NCBI GenBank assembly: GCA_037367355.1
Contig: CM074704.1
Span: 1,612,001 to 1,676,000, forward strand
Direction: 5' to 3'
DNA length: 64,000 nt
DNA from: Neoscytalidium dimidiatum
Lineage: Eukaryota > Ascomycota > Dothideomycetes > Botryosphaeriales > Botryosphaeriaceae
Shown: positions 60,907 to 64,000 of the stretch, piece after piece
Position numbering within the stretch: the first letter of the stretch is position 1
How the letters are laid out: each line of letters starts with the position of its first letter
Program-made: the position numbers and the translations under genes
Notes under the pieces: model-generated
The model's input: only the letters and a program-made list of their open reading frames with translations
Told to the model about the DNA's origin: nothing
The model's database searches: none

Positions 60907-61710
60907 GTGTGAGGTTTGATTGGAGGCTGGGCTCAGCATGTTCGTGTTGTTGCTTCCCGGCCAGCATTCACTACTCCACGCACCCAATGATGCCTTGGCT
61001 TCGCGGCCTGCTCTCCGCGTAATAGCCGGGAAAAGCTTTTCATATCCTTGTTCTCCATCCGAGTTTGCTATGTCCGTTATCAACCTCGCCATCATGGGTT
61101 TTAGAGAGGCTGAGCACATGTTAACGTTGATGAGTAATGATTCAGCCGCGGCCTTGACGGGCATTATTGGGCCAAGTACTTATATAACGATACTACGGTG
61201 CAAAAATCTTAGAAGCACTTGTCTTACGTCCATTTTCTGCTGGCTGACTCGCGACACTAGGGCAAACACGGCCAACGTACATACAAGAGCCATCACTTCA
61301 GTCCTGAACACCCCGTAGGATAGATGAAAGCCATATCGTACACTGAAAGTTACAATGGCTCTATTACATTTCAATCTAAATCATCGTGTCCGCCTCGCGT
61401 TGCGCACCTCCGTCCAATGCACGAGAGAAGGTACAAGACCTACTATTCCTAAGTCCCTCAAAATCTATGGAATACCATGGCACTTGATAACTATCTATAT
61501 TTTTACAAAATGTCAGAGATTATTGGACCCCCAGAATTATCGGAAAGGATAAAATCTCAAACAAGGAGAATATCATCACAGAAAACCACACATCAAGCGC
61601 ACGAGATATACAAAGAGAGAAAAGAAAAAAGCGCTAGTCAAACCCACCACACCAAAACTCCTCCGCCGCCCTCATCCCCATAACTCATCCACACTTCCCG
61701 CTCACCCGTC
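60907..61710. other. Convergent intergenic region
   Basis: About 0.8 kb between the 3' ends of the NSUN-type and F-box-like genes. It is AT-richer near 61340-61620 and has no supported gene. Confidence 0.55.
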
Positions 61711-62427
61711 CTACGCAAACCCACACTCCTTCCGAAACCGGACCCACTCTCTCGCCACCAAATTCCTCCTGCGCTCCTTCTCCGCCGCGATCCTCGAAAT
61801 CACCGCATACGGCCCCTCCTCATCCTTCCTCTCCTCCTCCTCCTCCTCCTCCTCCTTCTCATCATCCAGCGAATCCCTCCGCACTACCCACTCCCTCTCC
61901 ACCCACGCCTCCAACAACCCCCCACCCGGGCTGCCCGCCTCCTCCGCCAGAAAATCGTCCACGTCCAACGCCTCCCCCACGGCCCGCAGCAGCGCGTCCC
62001 TGCCCCCGCCCGCCCCGAACCGGCGGTGGCACCACAGCCAGAACAGCGCCAGCATCCGGCGCGTCGACGGCACCGCAGCAGCGCCGATGCCGGGAAGGAG
62101 GAGGGCTTGCGGCCGGAAGAGCGCGGTGTTGACGAGGGCGAGGAAGCGGCGGCTGGTGGCGCGGAGCTGGAGGAGGGCGCGGGCGGGCAGGTGGTGGAGG
62201 AGGTGGTGCGCGAGGACGGTGTCTGGGAGGGTGCGGAGGTAGGGGTGGGTGGGCTGGTGGTGCGGCGGTGCGTTGCGGTGGAAGCGTTGGAGGAGGGCGG
62301 GGTTGAGGGCGCTGGTGCTGCTTGTTGCGGTCGCGGCGGTGGGAGGCTTTGCGGGTGCGGTGGGGAAGGACATGGTGGTGTGATGGTTGTGCGTGCTTGG
62401 CGTCTGTGTGGTTTGGGCGGAGTTCAT
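61711..62427 (-). CDS. F-box-like protein of unknown specificity
   Basis: One minus-strand exon encodes 238 residues from MNSAQTTQTPSTHNH. A later Met (MSFPTAPAKPP, residue 19) is an alternative start. Around 62-100 the sequence LRTLPDTVLAHHLLHHLPAR followed by ALLQLRATSRRFLALVNTAL resembles the F-box pattern (LPxxxLxxIxxxLxxxxLxxLRxxSRxF). The rest has Leu-rich segments, a long Glu run near 190-205 encoded by CTC/CTT-type repetition, and a basic helix (AEKERRRNLVAREWVRF) before the stop. F-box proteins connect substrates to Skp1-cullin ubiquitin ligases, and fungi carry many such small lineage-specific copies. No substrate-binding repeat is visible, so the function is open. The frame is convincing for its length and the F-box, but the coding exon is GC-rich, which favours chance open frames. 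Confidence 0.6.
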   Translation of the reverse strand: MNSAQTTQTPSTHNHHTTMSFPTAPAKPPTAATATSSTSALNPALLQRFHRNAPPHHQPTHPYLRTLPDTVLAHHLLHHLPARALLQLRATSRRFLALVNTALFRPQALLLPGIGAAAVPSTRRMLALFWLWCHRRFGAGGGRDALLRAVGEALDVDDFLAEEAGSPGGGLLEAWVEREWVVRRDSLDDEKEEEEEEEERKDEEGPYAVISRIAAEKERRRNLVAREWVRFRKECGFA

Positions 62428-62710
62428 GGTGGCGGGTGAGGTGGATATGCTGAGTGAAGTGAAGGTGGCGAGTTAGGTGAAAGTGGCGAGGGAAGAGGTG
62501 GAGAGACTGTGGAGTGGAAATCGGTGTTTGGTGCCGTGGTAACAAGTGCTATCCATAGTGTGCGAAATAACTAAAGCGAGAGAGCGAGCGCTCAGGGTCC
62601 ACTTTCGTCATTCGTTGAGAAAGTGTCGGGAGTTTACACAATGGTACTCATGTGCTCAGGGTCTACAACGGGCCCACGACAACAAAGTGCCGCAACCCCT
62701 ATGACCTCAC

Positions 62711-63994
62711 TTAATCAACCCTCTCGTACCTCATTCTCCATGCCCTCACCTCTACCCACTCCGCTCTCCCGGTTTCCTCATCAACCCCAAACACCACGTC
62801 GTCAATCATCCGATCCGCAATCTGCGCCGGATTCGCCCGTGAACCACGTCCGACACGCACTGGCGCGAACGTCCGCGCGACGAGGTCGCCGACCGCGTAC
62901 GCGCCGACACCCGCGCTCGGCCCGGCGCTCAGCACGACGAAGCCCCAGCCGCGGTCGGCACGTCGCCGTCGACGGCGCTGGCGTTGGCCGCGAGCGGGAT
63001 GCGCAGCGACGAGACCTCCCACGGCGCGCCGATCGCCATGTTGTCGTCGGACGTGCGCGCGTGCGGCTTGAGCCAGCGGCGCGTCAGGGCGGCGGGAGGG
63101 AGCGAGGAGCGGAGGATGGAGCGCCCGATGGTGGCGAGGTCCGCGACGGTCGAGTAGGCGCTGCCGGCGGGGTGTTCGTCGCCGAGGTCGATGCCCCATT
63201 GCGCGAGGAGCTTGGCGCCGCCGGGGATGATGGCGTGCGTGTCGTCGGGGCGTGCGTGGTGAGGTTGTGGAGGTGAGGTTGAGGGAGCGGACGAGGTTGT
63301 GCTCGAACGTCGACGTAAAGGACGAGCCGGCGATGTTCTCGACAACGCGGCCGAGGATGCGGAAGGCTGCGTTGGAGTAGGTTGGGGACTCGAAAGATGG
63401 AAAAGTATGGACCAAGGGTGTTGAGACCTTTGAAAAACTTTGTGGTTGGAGTGCTAGCTGGTTAGGTGTGTGGTATTGGATAGAGGAAGACAAAAGAGAC
63501 TTGCCTTCGCGCGAGCAGAGCGGAAGCGATGTGGCACCTTGTATCGGTAGAGCGCACGGGGAGATGTCATCGGGCGTGATGCCAGTCGTGTTAACGCCCA
63601 GAAGTGTCTTGAGCGCGGGCACTTCCGTGTAGTTTGTTACATAGTCCGGCCAGGCATCTGGGACAAGAGTCAGCCTTCTTTCATCACCCTTCTCTCCTGC
63701 TATCTCTGGGGGCAGAAGGGGCCCTCACAGTCACGGGGGATACCGCTTAGTTGAGCGGCTAGAGCGCCGATGGTGATGTCTTCCCAGCGGATCCGTCCCA
63801 GCTCCTCCTCCTTGCCGTCGGCGCGTGCATGATCCGACAGCTCAGGGATGGACTTGGTAACGGGCTGATTCCAGTCTACATCTCCGCTCTCGATCGGCAT
63901 TGTGTAGACTTTCAGTAGCTTCGTAATGCTTCCGATTCTGTAAATCGATCACTGGCTGTTGACTTCTGCGCCAGCAGTAGCATTCTCCTGCCCG
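62711..63994 (-). pseudogene. Broken beta-lactamase-family (penicillin-binding-like serine hydrolase) gene, running off the right edge
   Basis: Minus-strand pieces of one beta-lactamase-related protein can be followed from the right edge to a stop at 62711. YRIGSITKLLKVYTMPIESG carries the SxxK motif (SITK). WEDITIGALAAQLSGIPRD leads through an apparent intron to WPDYVTNYTEVPALKTLLG. FESPTYSNAAFRILGRVVEN has the YxN motif. PDDTHAIIPGGAKLLAQWG, GSAYSTVADLATIGRSIL and GFVVLSAGPSAGVGAY follow. These pieces lie in different frames: shifts occur near the TTTT at about 63394-63397, near 63260, and near 62940, where roughly 25 family residues also seem to be missing. An intron near 63450-63510 has a GC donor (AAG/GCAAGT) with mismatched phase. 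Several independent lesions suggest a decayed gene rather than one sequencing error. The N-terminus is outside the window. Confidence 0.68.
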
Positions 63995-64000
63995 GGAACA

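Noticed and set aside
60229..61164. 311-codon minus-strand frame opposite the NSUN-type gene
   Set aside because: Its C-terminal two-thirds lies antisense to a GC-rich real exon and is His/Arg/Pro-rich without family similarity.

Overview
The window is nuclear DNA from a filamentous ascomycete (Pezizomycotina). The evidence is many short GT-AG introns (about 49-75 nt), fungal-restricted proteins (CreB, FlbC, an LSD1-type demethylase with a C-terminal HMG box, Lcl3, a hybrid histidine kinase) and one AT-rich block with the dinucleotide signature of repeat-induced point mutation (RIP). I cannot name the genus. Genes are sparse for a filamentous fungus: sixteen genes or gene parts in 64 kb, with very long GC-rich intergenic stretches full of short tandem repeats.

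Layout, left to right. The 3' end of an NDUFAF7-type mitochondrial methyltransferase (+) converges on dynactin p50 (-). An LSD1-type demethylase (+) and the CreB deubiquitinase (+) follow. Next come the small four-exon Yos1 gene (-), which has no long open frame, and a six-exon multi-PAS hybrid histidine kinase (+). A RIP-mutated relic lies at about 22.7-23.2 kb. TFIIS (-) and Eaf6 (+) are divergent. A region of nearly 19 kb (26.1-44.8 kb) then contains only one recognisable gene, the developmental C2H2 factor FlbC (-). UTP12/DIP2 (-) and ARPC2 (+) form a tight divergent pair, followed by a small two-exon protein of unknown function (-). Mitochondrial arginine-specific carbamoyl-phosphate synthase large subunit (-), the membrane nuclease Lcl3 (-), an NSUN-type RNA m5C methyltransferase (+), an F-box-like protein (-) and a broken beta-lactamase-family gene running off the right edge (-) complete the window.

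The genes do not form one pathway. There is no secondary-metabolite cluster, CRISPR array, rRNA or tRNA that I can support. Transcription and chromatin (LSD1, TFIIS, Eaf6), signalling and development (histidine kinase, FlbC, CreB) and housekeeping functions are simply interspersed. Exon models were built by hand from reading frame, splice signals and remembered family sequence, without RNA data.

I found no convincing undescribed system. The best leads are a 14-nt microexon that splits the catalytic-cysteine codon of CreB; a tandem splice acceptor in the histidine kinase that would toggle the receiver domain; a 51-bp near-perfect inverted repeat with diverged single-arm relatives elsewhere in the window; a recurring 7-bp period among unrelated intergenic minisatellites; and the gene desert around flbC.
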